Below the pieces are notes generated by a model, which worked only from the letters and a program-made list of their open reading frames with translations, did not search any database and was not told the origin of the DNA. Positions 63,941 to 64,000 of a stretch of 64,000 nucleotides of DNA are shown piece by piece. How positions within the stretch are numbered: the stretch's first letter is position 1; every line of letters begins with the position of its first letter. The translations under genes and the position numbers were made by a program. The stretch comes from Novosphingobium aquimarinum. Lineage in GTDB: Bacteria; Pseudomonadota; Alphaproteobacteria; Sphingomonadales; Sphingomonadaceae. Where the stretch lies: assembly GCF_009746585.1 (NCBI RefSeq), contig NZ_WRPO01000001.1:248001-312000 (forward strand). The letters run 5' to 3'.

Positions 63941-64000
63941 ATGACGACAATTTCCGCACCCGAAAAACTCGAAACGATTTCCGGCGTTACGCTCCAGATC
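63941..64000 (+). CDS. Start of an unidentified gene, cut by the window edge
   Basis: ATG 63941 has an AGAGGAG site and the frame is open to the window end (first 20 residues MTTISAPEKLETISGVTLQI). No family can be named from this much. The neighbouring BioF2-type gene suggests a polysaccharide or acyl-transfer context. Confidence 0.6.
   Translation, partial: MTTISAPEKLETISGVTLQI

Overview
The window looks like chromosomal DNA of a high-GC alphaproteobacterium, most likely of the order Sphingomonadales. The evidence is the gene content: a CcrM-type GANTC methyltransferase, ChvG/ChvI, a regulatory PTS with a short HprK, a split glycine decarboxylase behind a tandem glycine riboswitch, a three-gene proton-translocating transhydrogenase operon led by a tiny aa3-oxidase subunit IV gene, CobS, a retropepsin-like protease, and many TTG/GTG starts with good Shine-Dalgarno sites. 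I saw no tRNA or rRNA gene, insertion sequence, prophage or CRISPR array. Genus and species cannot be fixed from the sequence alone.

Layout. 1-3.7 kb: tail of the ATP synthase operon (atpC), an HNH protein, an orphan CpaF/TadA secretion ATPase, a DMT exporter and an entericidin. 3.7-9.6 kb: a BASS-type symporter, then the glycine cleavage operon gcvT-H-PA-PB (minus strand) behind the riboswitch. 9.7-15 kb: a minus-strand operon (coxIV-like, pntAA-pntAB-pntB, lipoprotein, Asp/Glu racemase-like gene, dgt). 15.1-19 kb: a degenerate NtrC-type regulator, folP and ccrM. 19-29.4 kb: mixed housekeeping and metabolic genes (sulfotransferase, rnhB, PQQ-type sugar dehydrogenase, GNAT, DUF1285, Nudix, cca, retropepsin, amidohydrolase, parC, PfpI). 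29.4-32.7 kb: ferredoxin plus two tandem cysteine desulfurases and an alpha/beta hydrolase. 33-41 kb: pckA opposite chvI-chvG-hprK-rapZ-EIIA-HPr, a carbon-status regulatory module, then a SpoU methyltransferase and a META lipoprotein. 41-49 kb: rmuC, def, recR, fmt, truA, a membrane GGDEF-EAL protein with a cysteine-rich tail, and cobS. 49.3-54.8 kb: an HxlR-type regulator (with an SCP2-like tail) divergent from a compact nine-gene operon of three VOC proteins, three glutathione S-transferases, DUF1428, SRPBCC and a 52-residue protein. 54.8-64 kb: J-domain gene, bolA, DUF2332, hisG-hisD-nusB-thiL, hppA and a BioF2/CelD-type acetyltransferase.

The best candidate for an undescribed system is the HxlR/VOC/GST operon. 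It has translational coupling, a half-site repeat in the divergent promoter and an internal hairpin, and it appears to sit as an insertion between cobS and the J-domain/bolA pair. It looks like an inducible thiol-dependent electrophile detoxification or catabolic pathway with unknown substrate. Other notable points are the degenerate sigma-54 activator, the GANTC cluster upstream of ccrM, the cysteine tail on the c-di-GMP protein and the histidine-rich insert in peptide deformylase.
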